Part shown: positions 20,253 to 29,055 of the stretch, in pieces
How the letters are laid out: each line of letters opens with the position of its first letter
Position numbering within the stretch: position 1 is the stretch's first letter
NCBI GenBank assembly: GCA_035447925.1
Contig: DAOTHY010000004.1
Location: 10,890 to 74,889 of the forward strand
Reading direction: 5' to 3'
Source: JASUTC01 sp035447925
GTDB lineage: Bacteria > Thermotogota > Thermotogae > MWEM01
DNA: 64,000 nucleotides
Translations under genes and position numbers: made by a program
The notes under the pieces: generated by a model
What the model was told of the DNA's origin: nothing
The model's input: only the letters and a program-made list of their open reading frames with translations
Database searches by the model: none

Positions 20253-22910
20253 TTGAAATACATGACAGCGGCTCAAATCAGAGAACGTTTTTTAACCTTT
20301 TACGAGACAAAAAATCATGTCAGAATGCCCAGTTCATCCCTGATTCCAAATGATCCCCAATTGCTGTTTACCATTGCTGGGATGGTACAATTCAAGCCAA
20401 TTTTTTGGGGAAAGGTAAAACCGATACACAAAAGAGTTACCACCTGTCAAAAATGTGTACGTACAAACGATATCGATGAGGTTGGAAAGACCAAACGCCA
20501 TCATACCTTTTTTGAAATGCTTGGGAATTTCTCATTCGGGGATTATTTTAAAAAAGAGGCGATTCAATGGGCTTGGGAGTTTGCAACTGTTGAGTTGGAA
20601 ATGCCACAGGAAAGACTTTGGGTCAGCGTTTACGAAGAAGATGATGAGGCTTTTGCCATCTGGCGGGATATGATCGGTTTTCCTGAAAATAAGATTATCA
20701 GATTGGGTAAGAAAGACAATTATTGGGGTCCTGCTGGTCCCACCGGACCATGCGGTCCGTGTTCAGAGATCTTTTTCGATACCGGTGTAAATCCTGATTG
20801 TCCCGATCCTGATCATTGCAGCCCGGCTTGTGACTGCGGTCGTTTTTTGGAATTTTACAACTTGGTGTTTACTGAATTCAATTACAATGAGGATGGAACC
20901 TACACCCCGTTGGCAAGAAAAAATATCGATACCGGCCTGGGTTTAGAAAGACTTACATCTATCATCCAGGGTGTGGCATCAAATTTTGAAACCGATTTGT
21001 TTAAGCCCATCATTTCCAAGGCACAAGGTCTCACAGGGATGGATTATCATAACAGCAAAGAAGAGATGACAGCTTTGAGGGTTATTTCGGATCATGTACG
21101 ATCGGCTGTGTTTATGATTTGTGATGGTGTTATTCCATCAAATGAGGGAAGAGGATATGTTTTAAAACGAATCATTCGACGCGCCCTGACGTTTGGGTGG
21201 ATTCACGGAATGAAAGATCCTTTTATTTTCAAATTAGTGGAGCCGGTTGTGGACATCATGGGTAATCATTATCCGGAACTGAATGAAAAAAGGGAAATCA
21301 TCACCCAGATCATTCTGGAGGAGGAGAAGAAGTTTGTTCGGACCATGGAACAAGGTTTGGAAATGATTGATCAATTGCTGTCCAAGTCTAAAAATGAAAA
21401 GGGTGAAAAAGCCGCATTAAGTGCAGCGGATGCTTTTAAGTTGTATGATACGTATGGTTTTCCTGTAGAAGTGACCAGTGAAATAGCTGCAGAGAAGGGT
21501 GTTCGTGTGGATTTGGACGGGTACAACGAGCTGATGAATCAACAGAGAAAACAAGCCAGAGATGCCAGGGGAGAAAAAGAATACACAAAAGTAGCCAAGG
21601 TTTACGAACTGCTCAATCCTGACGCTATTTCTTCGATTGAGTTTATTGGTTACGACAGATTGTCCGAGGATTCGCAGGTATTATTCATTTTAAAAGACGA
21701 TGAGCTGGTAGATGAGATCAGCATGGGGCAAATTGGAGATGTGGTGGTGCGCATTACGCCTTTTTATGATGAAAAAGGCGGGCAGGTATCAGATAAAGGG
21801 ATTATTTATAACTCGTTGTTCCGGGCAAATGTTCTCGATGTGTTCAATCCCTACAACAAAGTCATCGTTCACCGTGTCAGAGTGGATAAGGGAAGGTTGA
21901 AAAAAGGGGACAAGGTAACCCTGGAAGTAGATAACATGACACGTTTGGCAACAGCCAGAAACCACAGTGCCACTCATTTGCTACACGAAGCTTTGAAAAG
22001 AGTGTTAGGTTCCCATGTCAAACAGGCGGGTTCGTTGGTGTCGCCCAATCGTATGAGATTTGACTTTTCTCATTTTAAGCCCCTGAGCTCTGATGAGGTC
22101 GAACGGATTGAACAACTGGTAAACGAGCAGATCATGCGTGCAATGAGTGTGAACACAGATATCATGAACTTAGAAGATGCAAAAAAATCAGGGGTTATCG
22201 CCTTGTTCGATGATAAATATTCCAATACAGTTCGAGTGGTTAGAATGGGTGACTTCAGCGCAGAACTTTGTGGGGGTACCCATGTTAAAAATACGGGTCA
22301 GATTGGTTTGTTTAAAATTAAAAGCGAAACCGGTATTTCCTCCGGTGTCAGAAGAATAGAAGGAAGCACAGGATTTAACAGTATTGAAATGATTGATGAA
22401 CAGCAAAAGATCCTGATGGATATTTCAACCCAAATAGGTTCGGAGATTTCTGCTCTGAGTGAGAATGTTAAAAAAATAATGGAGCAAAACCGTGAAATGC
22501 AAAGAAAGTCAGCTGAACTGGAAGAAAAACTCAGTCGTCAAAACATTAAAGATATCCTTGAAAGCCGAATTAAAACAGTCGATGGAATCAAGTATCTGTC
22601 AATTGTTCAGGAAGATTCAAATCCGAATGTGATGCGTACTGTGGCGGATAATGCCATTAAAAAGCTGCAAGGTGGCGTAATTTGCATTTTCAACAAACAG
22701 CCTCAAACGGTTTCCTTTATCATCAAAGTTAGCGATGAAATAGCTGGGAAACGTGTCCATGCAGGGAAAATGGCGAAAAAACTTGCTGCCATTCTTGGTG
22801 GTGGGGGAGGCGGAAGACCTGATTTTGCACAAGCGGGTGGGAAAAAGGTTGAAAACCTGAATCAAGCGATTGAATCGTTGCCTGAAATTATTCAAGATGC
22901 CTCCTCGTAG
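20253..22910 (+). CDS. alaS: Alanyl-tRNA synthetase
   Basis: Class II synthetase charging tRNA-Ala. The catalytic core has motif 2-like sequence around KRHHTFFEMLGNFSFGDY, GPTGPCGPCSEIFFDTG and NIDTGLGLERL. The editing domain has the zinc ligands HSATHLLH and CGGTHVKNTG. The C-terminal DHHA1 part has GGGGGGRPDFAQAGG. About 885 residues, normal length. I chose the TTG at 20253 because GGAGGT sits nine bases before it. The upstream in-frame ATG at 20229, overlapping the cdsA stop, has no ribosome binding site. Its 3' end overlaps the next gene by 14 bases. Confidence 0.98.
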   Translation: MKYMTAAQIRERFLTFYETKNHVRMPSSSLIPNDPQLLFTIAGMVQFKPIFWGKVKPIHKRVTTCQKCVRTNDIDEVGKTKRHHTFFEMLGNFSFGDYFKKEAIQWAWEFATVELEMPQERLWVSVYEEDDEAFAIWRDMIGFPENKIIRLGKKDNYWGPAGPTGPCGPCSEIFFDTGVNPDCPDPDHCSPACDCGRFLEFYNLVFTEFNYNEDGTYTPLARKNIDTGLGLERLTSIIQGVASNFETDLFKPIISKAQGLTGMDYHNSKEEMTALRVISDHVRSAVFMICDGVIPSNEGRGYVLKRIIRRALTFGWIHGMKDPFIFKLVEPVVDIMGNHYPELNEKREIITQIILEEEKKFVRTMEQGLEMIDQLLSKSKNEKGEKAALSAADAFKLYDTYGFPVEVTSEIAAEKGVRVDLDGYNELMNQQRKQARDARGEKEYTKVAKVYELLNPDAISSIEFIGYDRLSEDSQVLFILKDDELVDEISMGQIGDVVVRITPFYDEKGGQVSDKGIIYNSLFRANVLDVFNPYNKVIVHRVRVDKGRLKKGDKVTLEVDNMTRLATARNHSATHLLHEALKRVLGSHVKQAGSLVSPNRMRFDFSHFKPLSSDEVERIEQLVNEQIMRAMSVNTDIMNLEDAKKSGVIALFDDKYSNTVRVVRMGDFSAELCGGTHVKNTGQIGLFKIKSETGISSGVRRIEGSTGFNSIEMIDEQQKILMDISTQIGSEISALSENVKKIMEQNREMQRKSAELEEKLSRQNIKDILESRIKTVDGIKYLSIVQEDSNPNVMRTVADNAIKKLQGGVICIFNKQPQTVSFIIKVSDEIAGKRVHAGKMAKKLAAILGGGGGGRPDFAQAGGKKVENLNQAIESLPEIIQDASS

Positions 22911-23418
22911 AATTGTTATCAGGGGCGACCGGGGAAGTGGGAAAACCACAATATTTCAATCTGCCTTGTCATTTATGGAGAATCATCCTTTGGCTTACCA
23001 GGGATATCGGACGTTTTTTAATGACGGGTATCAACTGAGATTACAATGGATAAACTTGGAATATCAATCAATTGTGATGGCTCAAAAGACCGGAAAGCAA
23101 TCCATGAAGCCCTTTTTCCTGCGGTTGGATGAGATTGGTGAGATTCTTCAGCAAACAACTATGATTTCTAAAATATTTGTATCTGATGAGATTGGATTTT
23201 TAGAACAATTCTCATTATCCATGCAGAGGGGTATCATCAAAGCCATAACAGATGCCCCTTTTTCCATTATGACACTGAAAAAAGAGAATTATCCCTTTTT
23301 AAAGCAAATTATCGCAATGGATGATTTAATCCTGTTCGATTTGGACGAATACGACAGGCATCAAAAAGATGCTCTCCTTCAAAAGATAATGGAAATCATC
23401 CAAACACAGGTTAAATAA
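22897..23418 (+). CDS. THEP1-like P-loop NTPase
   Basis: A ~173-residue protein opening with a Walker A (IRGDRGSGKTT) and carrying VSDEIGFLEQFSLSMQRGI, which matches the DEIG..E Walker B of the THEP1 nucleotide phosphatase/kinase family (archaea, Aquifex, Thermotoga). The ATG at 22897 (MPPRR) places the P-loop at the N-terminus, as expected. A longer frame from 22870 would only add alaS-overlapping sequence. It overlaps alaS by 14 bases and so is probably translated by coupling. The true substrate is unknown. Confidence 0.7.
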   Translation: MPPRRIVIRGDRGSGKTTIFQSALSFMENHPLAYQGYRTFFNDGYQLRLQWINLEYQSIVMAQKTGKQSMKPFFLRLDEIGEILQQTTMISKIFVSDEIGFLEQFSLSMQRGIIKAITDAPFSIMTLKKENYPFLKQIIAMDDLILFDLDEYDRHQKDALLQKIMEIIQTQVK

Positions 23419-23445
23419 ATAAACGGAAAGAATACGGGGGACAAA

Positions 23446-24447
23446 ATGAAAAAAAAGATTTACATTATTACTACCGGTGGAACGATTGCCATGCGAAAAG
23501 AAAGCGATGTAGTGATTCCTTCCCGGCTGGGAAACCAAAAAATATCGGAGCTCACAGGTTTAGAGAAATTCGGAAAGATCGAAACCATAGATTTTTGCAA
23601 TCTTCCCAGTCCGCATATGACCCCTCAAAAAATGTTTGAGCTCTCACAATTGGTTCAACAGCTTGTCGATATGCCGGAGGTATCCGGTGTTGTCATCACC
23701 CATGGTACCGATACACTTGAGGAAACCGCTTATATGCTGGATTTAACTGTAAAGACAAAAAAACCCATTGTGTTGACGGCTGCGATGAGAAATATCAACG
23801 AACTGGGAACCGATGGGCCCAGAAACGTTTTTTCATCGGTAGAAGTTGCCGCTTCGAAATACTCCGTTGGATGTGGGACGGTCATCTGTTTAAACGACGA
23901 GATTCATGCAGCCCGTGAAGTTACGAAAACCTACACCAGCAACGTGGCTACTTTTGATTCACCTGGATTTGGACCTTTGGGGATTGTGGATGAAGATGGT
24001 GTTTTCTTTTTCAGAAAGTCACTAAGGCGCATGTATATCAAAACGGAAGCCATTGAGTCAAAGACCTGTTTAATCAAGACTTTTACCGGAGATAAAGGTG
24101 AATTCATCGATTTTGCCAGGGAACAGGGGACAAAAGGGATCGTTCTAGAAGGTTTTGGCAGAGGTAATGTGCCACCGGAACTGATGAGCCCGGTGAAACG
24201 ATGTATTGAACAGAAAATTCCCATTGTTTTGGTTTCCAGGTGCTATAAGGGTAGGGTCTTGGATATATACGGATATGAAGGTGGTGGAGCTTCTTTAAAG
24301 AAAGCCGGCGTGATATTGGGACATGAGCAAAGCAGTCAAAAGGCAAAGATTAAATTGATGGTTCTGCTGGGTAGTTCAAAGAGTGTGGAAGAGATCAGGG
24401 AAGCCTTCGAAATATCCACCTATGAACCCGATACGAGGGCTTTTTAG
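23446..24447 (+). CDS. ansA: L-asparaginase (type I-like)
   Basis: A 333-residue cytoplasmic amidohydrolase converting asparagine to aspartate and ammonia. The first catalytic Thr motif is YIITTGGTIAM and the second is VITHGTDTLEETAYML (Thr, Asp). TAAMRNINELGTDGPRNV follows, typical of the family. There is no signal peptide, which argues for the cytoplasmic low-affinity type. A GGGGG lies a few bases upstream of the ATG. It lies within the frr operon run, 27 bases after the NTPase gene. Confidence 0.93.
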   Translation: MKKKIYIITTGGTIAMRKESDVVIPSRLGNQKISELTGLEKFGKIETIDFCNLPSPHMTPQKMFELSQLVQQLVDMPEVSGVVITHGTDTLEETAYMLDLTVKTKKPIVLTAAMRNINELGTDGPRNVFSSVEVAASKYSVGCGTVICLNDEIHAAREVTKTYTSNVATFDSPGFGPLGIVDEDGVFFFRKSLRRMYIKTEAIESKTCLIKTFTGDKGEFIDFAREQGTKGIVLEGFGRGNVPPELMSPVKRCIEQKIPIVLVSRCYKGRVLDIYGYEGGGASLKKAGVILGHEQSSQKAKIKLMVLLGSSKSVEEIREAFEISTYEPDTRAF

Positions 24448-24460
24448 GGGGTGAAAATTT

Positions 24461-25501
24461 ATGAAGAAATTGTTGGTTATTATCCTGTGTATGACCATTG
24501 CGGGGATTCATTTGGCCTATACAATTGAACAGGTTCTACAAGGTGTTGAGAAAACGACTTACGAAGAATTCGCCATCCCCTATTTTAAATGGATCAGTTC
24601 CGTCGATGGAGAATTTGCAACAGGTTATGACCCCTTTGGTCAACAGGGGTTATTAGGAGTCAAGGCGAATATTCGGATGTTTGAAAAACTCGATTTATCA
24701 ACCTCTTTTGCGGTGATGACAGATTTTGCAAGTGATATGACTTATCGATTTTCTCTTGGACTCAGTTACGATTTTTTGAGGCAATCCGACAGTGAAAAAA
24801 GATATCGTGAGGCTAATAAGGAAATAATAATCAGGAAATTAATGGCAATTGAACTTTTTTTTGACTATCTGAAGAAGAAAGTGATGCTGAATAGTCAGGA
24901 TCAAGATGTTCTGTCTCTTACTCTCATGAAACTGGAACAGGTTGATATGGCATACAATGCCATCAAAATCGAGGCATTGGCTTCAATTTCTGAAGGAGAG
25001 CCGCAAATAGCTGGATTGTCGGATTATATACCGAAAAAGATTGATGATGATATTGTTCAAACAGCTGTTATTCGATATTTGAACCTTTTTTCCAGTCAAA
25101 AGGGTGAAGAGGAACATCATTCCCTATTTGCTCTTTTCAGAACGGACTACAATGCCTATCTTCAAGGAATTTCTGCGGGACTAGGTGGTACTTATGATTT
25201 TGCCGAACCGGTTAAGAGCGTGGTTTCAGATAAGATCGATGAAATTGATATCCGTAAAAACAAGCTCATACACGATGTTCTCACTGAAGTCTTGCCTGGG
25301 TTGAAAGAAGAGTATCAACGGCTTGAGAAGGAAATCAACTCGGCCACATCAAAAATTATTAACGGCCAACTCACAAAGGAGGCGTTCAACCACATGCAGG
25401 AAACGTTTGAAGCCCTCGAAAACAAATACATTGAGTTAACGTTGGATGCGGTTAAAATTGAATACCTCTTTACGGTTTTAAGTGGAATCAACGTGAGATG
25501 A
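24461..25501 (+). CDS. Exported helical/beta protein, possibly TolC-like
   Basis: A 346-residue protein with a signal peptide (KKLLVIILCMTIAGIHLAYT). After ~45 residues comes strand-like sequence (LDLSTSFAVMTDF, YRFSLGLSYDFL), then a long charged helical region. A second strand-like piece (GISAGLGGTYDFAEPV) and a second helical region (DEIDIRKNKL to KNKYIELTLDAVKIEYL) follow. That alternation of short beta and long alpha segments recalls TolC-type outer-membrane channels, but I see no diagnostic motif. Located 13 bases after ansA. Family assignment uncertain. Confidence 0.5.
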   Translation: MKKLLVIILCMTIAGIHLAYTIEQVLQGVEKTTYEEFAIPYFKWISSVDGEFATGYDPFGQQGLLGVKANIRMFEKLDLSTSFAVMTDFASDMTYRFSLGLSYDFLRQSDSEKRYREANKEIIIRKLMAIELFFDYLKKKVMLNSQDQDVLSLTLMKLEQVDMAYNAIKIEALASISEGEPQIAGLSDYIPKKIDDDIVQTAVIRYLNLFSSQKGEEEHHSLFALFRTDYNAYLQGISAGLGGTYDFAEPVKSVVSDKIDEIDIRKNKLIHDVLTEVLPGLKEEYQRLEKEINSATSKIINGQLTKEAFNHMQETFEALENKYIELTLDAVKIEYLFTVLSGINVR

Positions 25502-25531
25502 TCCGGTACAATCGTTTGGAGTGATCAGAAA

Positions 25532-26485
25532 ATGCTGGAAGTACTGACAGGCACGGATGACTTTTCAAAATACGATTATTGCAAGAAATGGGCAAAAAAA
25601 GAAGGCAAACAATTTAAAGTGTTTAAAACCAAGGATTGGCAAGAATTTGAAGCCTTTCTGTCTGTTTTGTGCAATAAAACACTCTTTTCTGTAGATTATT
25701 GTTGTTATGGAGATTTTCCTGAGGGACTATCCAAGAAAAAGCTCAGCATTTTGATGGCGTTTTCTGATACGATCGAGCAATCTGAATCAAACGCTCTTTT
25801 TATAGGGAGTGAAAAATCGATTAAAGGCTTAAAGAAAGGGAAAGCCTTTGAACTGCCAAAACCATGGAAAGATGATGAATGGAAAGTGCTAGTGAAAGCA
25901 TTGGCATTGGAGTTGGGACTGTCTTTATCTCAAGAACAAATCAATCGGCTGGTCTTTGATACCGGCCCGGATATGTGGCGGATACATAATGAATTATCCA
26001 AATTTGCTCAATTATCGGATAGAAAAACAATTGAGGAGAAAACCTTTACAGACCTTTTTTATTCTTATATGAGAGAGGATCTACAAGCCTTTGTACTGGC
26101 ATTTATCAATCGCAATTCAACATCGGCCATGGAAAAACTCAATGACATTCTTTTGGAATATAATCCCATTCAGATTATTTATCGATTGGGTGCCATTTTT
26201 CAATTGATGCTCAAGATCAAGCTGATTTCCTCAAAAAGATATTTTACCTTTAATGATGTCCGGGAATTGGCTTCAAAAACCCAAACCAATATCCCGTTGA
26301 TTTCCCAAATGGTGGGTTTTTCCTTTAAAAAGAATGAATTCAAAGAAAATCTCTCAGAACAATACTCGAGATTGGAAATTGAAGACCTGATCGATCACAT
26401 ATTATTCCTTGAAATCAACTACAAAAGTGGCGAGAAAGATTTCCGTTCTGAAATCATCGGTTTCTATAATCAGACACGAAGGTGA
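25532..26485 (+). CDS. holA: DNA polymerase III delta subunit (clamp-loader)
   Basis: A 317-residue protein with the degenerate AAA+ layout of HolA: no functional P-loop, a PWKDDEWKVLVKALALELGL helix at ~110, INRLVFDTGPDMWRIHNELSKFAQL at ~140, then FVLAFINRNSTSAMEKLNDIL and PIQIIYRLGAIFQLMLKI. The C-terminal collar has ALFLEINYKSGEKD-like sequence. It would open the beta clamp during loading. The family is weakly conserved, so I rely on ordered helices and length. It is in the same transcript as the upstream exported protein. Confidence 0.85.
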   Translation: MLEVLTGTDDFSKYDYCKKWAKKEGKQFKVFKTKDWQEFEAFLSVLCNKTLFSVDYCCYGDFPEGLSKKKLSILMAFSDTIEQSESNALFIGSEKSIKGLKKGKAFELPKPWKDDEWKVLVKALALELGLSLSQEQINRLVFDTGPDMWRIHNELSKFAQLSDRKTIEEKTFTDLFYSYMREDLQAFVLAFINRNSTSAMEKLNDILLEYNPIQIIYRLGAIFQLMLKIKLISSKRYFTFNDVRELASKTQTNIPLISQMVGFSFKKNEFKENLSEQYSRLEIEDLIDHILFLEINYKSGEKDFRSEIIGFYNQTRR

Positions 26486-26947
26486 ATGTTGAAAAGAAGA
26501 CTATACGAGAAAAAAAGTAAAAAAAGAGATTTGTTCCTGGTGATCGTCAATGGGTTATTAATCTATTGGATGTTGTCTTGGGATTTTGTATTTGGCGACG
26601 TTTTCGCTCTTGCACCCGGCTATATGATCACCATAATCTATGCCTTGAACAATCACCGATATATCAGTGTGATCCTGTCAGCGTTTTACGCAATCGTTTG
26701 GTCATTGTATTATTCAGCGTTTATTTGGATGTCTCCTCTTTTTTTTATCGTATACAGTTTAATGGCCTTTTTTATAATAGGCCGATGGAAGGAAATTCAA
26801 AAGTTCTACTGTCTTTTTTATTTGTTGGAAGGGTTTTTCTGCCTTTATTTCTATAATCAGGGGACCTTTGTTAGTACACAGCTCATTCAAATGGGGTTAT
26901 ATCTGCTGACCTTTTTTCATCTTAAGAGAATCTTGAAAAGAAAATAA
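26486..26947 (+). CDS. Small integral membrane protein
   Basis: A 153-residue protein with a basic N-terminus (KRRLYEKKSKKRD) and four to five hydrophobic helices (LVIVNGLLIYWMLSWDFVF; APGYMITIIYAL; VILSAFYAIVWSLYYSAFIWM; LFFIVYSLMAFFII; LIQMGLYLLTFF). The size and topology recall MreD or similar envelope proteins, but no signature is present. The ATG follows the holA stop directly, so translation is coupled. Function unknown. Confidence 0.65.
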   Translation: MLKRRLYEKKSKKRDLFLVIVNGLLIYWMLSWDFVFGDVFALAPGYMITIIYALNNHRYISVILSAFYAIVWSLYYSAFIWMSPLFFIVYSLMAFFIIGRWKEIQKFYCLFYLLEGFFCLYFYNQGTFVSTQLIQMGLYLLTFFHLKRILKRK

Positions 26948-26985
26948 GGGAGGGGATATGAAATGAGTGTGATAAGCGGCGATTG

Positions 26986-26994
26986 TGATATAAT
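26986..26994 (+). promoter_or_regulatory. Extended -10 promoter of the HD-GYP gene
   Basis: TGATATAAT, consensus -10 with TGn and no -35, 68 bases before the probable ATG of the HD-GYP gene and 38 bases after the previous stop. Confidence 0.6.
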
Positions 26995-27062
26995 CCATTA
27001 AGCATTTTTCTTCAATGAGTAAGGGCAATCAATGGTCAAGATAAAGGTATTTGGGGGTTTGC

Positions 27063-28379
27063 ATGTTTATCTTTTTTTCCCTTGTTTTTCTTTCAGCGAC
27101 GCTATGTTTATTGTATGAGAGAAATCGATTAAAAAAACAAATCAAAGCTGAAAAAGCAGACGAAAAAGATTTGAAGCGTTTGATATCAAAAGTAGATGAG
27201 TTAACGGTTGAAGCCAACGAATCACAGATGGAACAACAACGGTTAACTCATACCCTTGAACTATATGAAAATGCCATACAATCGGCTTCAAGATTGATTG
27301 AAATGGCTTCCCAGTCGAATTCGGATGAGAATTTTTTAAAAAAACTTCTTGAAGAGTCGGTTTCAGTTGTTCCAGAGGCAGAATATGGCAGTGTTGCTTT
27401 AATAAAAAAAGATAAATGGCATTATGTACACACTGTGGGTCATGATTTAAGTATACTTCAATCGTTAGATTTACAACGTGATTTTTTTCTTGATCCGAGA
27501 AATTCAGATGATACACTTTATTTCGATTCTAATGTCTTTGTTGTCAATAACATTGAGAAACAGAATTACAATATCCCTAAAGATATTTACCCAGCTTTCT
27601 ATAAAGCGACGAAAAGAACCCATCAATCTGCCATCATGGAAATTGACATCGGTGAAGACATCGCTGGAACCATTGCTCTGGATACTTCTCAAAAGAGCAG
27701 GGGTGTCTTTTCCAACGAATCGCTGAAGATGTTTGGTGCATTGGGAAATATTGCAGCTACTTTTATGGCTTTTCAAAGGCTCAATCAGATGCATGAAGAA
27801 TTTCAAAAGGAAATTATTCTATCCATGATTCGAATGATGGAAATTCACGATGAATATACACGAGGACATTCTGAAATGGTTGCAGAACTTTCACAAGAGA
27901 TTGCCAAGGCGATGGGTTACGAACCGGAGATCATTCAAGAGGTTTATTGGTCGGGGTTGGTACATGATATTGGGAAAATTCTCATTCCCGGTTCCATTTT
28001 AAACAAACCAGGGAAATTATCATCGTCAGAATTCGATATAATCAAAATGCATCCGGTATGGGGAAATGATGTATTAAAGCAATCCAAATACCTATCAAAA
28101 ATTGCCGTAAATGTGAGATATCACCATGAACGGTATGACGGTGCTGGATATCCTGATTTACTCAAAGGAGATGACATTCCTGAGGTTTCAAGAATATTGG
28201 CAGTAGCAGATACATGGGATGCCATGACGAGAAATCGTTCGTATCGAAAAGCGTTGGATTTCAATATTGCCATCAAAGAAATTGAAAAGAATAACGGGAA
28301 ACAGTTTGATCCGAAGATCGTTGAAATCTTTTTACCAATAATCAAACAGAGGATTGAAGAAGGAAAGGTAGTTGATTGA
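27063..28379 (+). CDS. Membrane-anchored GAF / HD-GYP phosphodiesterase
   Basis: About 438 residues. An N-terminal membrane anchor (FIFFSLVFLSATLCLLY) is followed by a coiled coil, a GAF-like domain (~65-235) and an HD-GYP domain. The last has HDEYTRGHSEMVAEL, GLVHDIGKILIP, VRYHHERYDGAGYPDLLKG and ILAVADTWDAMT. All HD and GYP metal and catalytic residues are present, so hydrolysis of c-di-GMP to GMP or pGpG is expected. I prefer the ATG at 27063, five bases after GGGGG plus TT, to the TTG at 27051. Its stop overlaps the start of the receiver-STAS gene by eight bases, suggesting a functional pair. Confidence 0.92.
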   Translation: MFIFFSLVFLSATLCLLYERNRLKKQIKAEKADEKDLKRLISKVDELTVEANESQMEQQRLTHTLELYENAIQSASRLIEMASQSNSDENFLKKLLEESVSVVPEAEYGSVALIKKDKWHYVHTVGHDLSILQSLDLQRDFFLDPRNSDDTLYFDSNVFVVNNIEKQNYNIPKDIYPAFYKATKRTHQSAIMEIDIGEDIAGTIALDTSQKSRGVFSNESLKMFGALGNIAATFMAFQRLNQMHEEFQKEIILSMIRMMEIHDEYTRGHSEMVAELSQEIAKAMGYEPEIIQEVYWSGLVHDIGKILIPGSILNKPGKLSSSEFDIIKMHPVWGNDVLKQSKYLSKIAVNVRYHHERYDGAGYPDLLKGDDIPEVSRILAVADTWDAMTRNRSYRKALDFNIAIKEIEKNNGKQFDPKIVEIFLPIIKQRIEEGKVVD

Positions 28380-29052
28380 TTTGAATATTCTGGTTGCAGA
28401 TGATTCGGTATTGATGAGAAGAAATCTTAAAAATATACTGAAACAGGCGGGGTATGCGATTGTAGCAGAGGCTTCCAATGGAAAGGAGGCGGTTGAGTTA
28501 TATCGAAAGCATCAACCCGATCTTGTTACAATGGATATAACGATGCCGGTCATGACCGGGATAGAAGCCGTCAAAACGATTATTGATGACTATCCAGAGG
28601 CTAATATCATCATGATTTCTGCCTTGGATCAAAAGCACATGGTTTTTAAGGCTTTGGAATGCGGGGCAAAGCATTACATCGTTAAGCCTTTTAAAGTATC
28701 TGCTGTCTTAAAGGCTATTCAGCATGTTTTAAACCCCGACTCAGCAAGCGAAGACCTCAAGCCACAGAATACTTTTGATCAGACTGAATCAGGAAAAACC
28801 GACGAAAATATCGAATTACCATACAGAGTTACAAACTTGAATGGTGTTTTTCACATTACCATTGCATCTGCTTTAAATAACAGACATTATCTACAATTGG
28901 AAGGAACCGTGCAAGGCTTGCTCGCCTTGCCAAATGTCCATATTTATTTTGATCTAAGTGGCTGTAACTATCCCGATGAAATGTGTTTTGCGCTAAAGCC
29001 CCTTGTTGATAAAATCACCAATTCCGGCGGCCACACGAAATTCATCAAATAA
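28372..29052 (+). CDS. Response regulator: CheY-like receiver fused to STAS-like domain
   Basis: A 226-residue protein. The receiver (5-118) has VADDSVLMR, TMDITMPVM with the phospho-acceptor Asp55, and VKPF. After a charged linker, residues ~145-226 have an anti-sigma-antagonist (STAS) pattern: strand, LNNRHYLQLEGTVQGLL helix, VHIYFDLSGC strand, then LVDKITNSGGHTKFIK. No DNA-binding output. That predicts output by protein-protein contact. It starts with TTG (28372, or 28381), overlapping the HD-GYP gene. It converges with the CheA-like kinase gene, leaving three bases between the two stops. The kinase is the obvious candidate partner, but that is inference. Confidence 0.85.
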   Translation: MIDLNILVADDSVLMRRNLKNILKQAGYAIVAEASNGKEAVELYRKHQPDLVTMDITMPVMTGIEAVKTIIDDYPEANIIMISALDQKHMVFKALECGAKHYIVKPFKVSAVLKAIQHVLNPDSASEDLKPQNTFDQTESGKTDENIELPYRVTNLNGVFHITIASALNNRHYLQLEGTVQGLLALPNVHIYFDLSGCNYPDEMCFALKPLVDKITNSGGHTKFIK

Positions 29053-29055
29053 TGG

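Noticed and set aside
26956..26966. ATGAAATGA minimal ORF after GGGAGGGG, downstream of the membrane protein gene
   Set aside because: A two-codon frame with a Shine-Dalgarno is striking, but it lies before the next promoter and nothing else supports a function.
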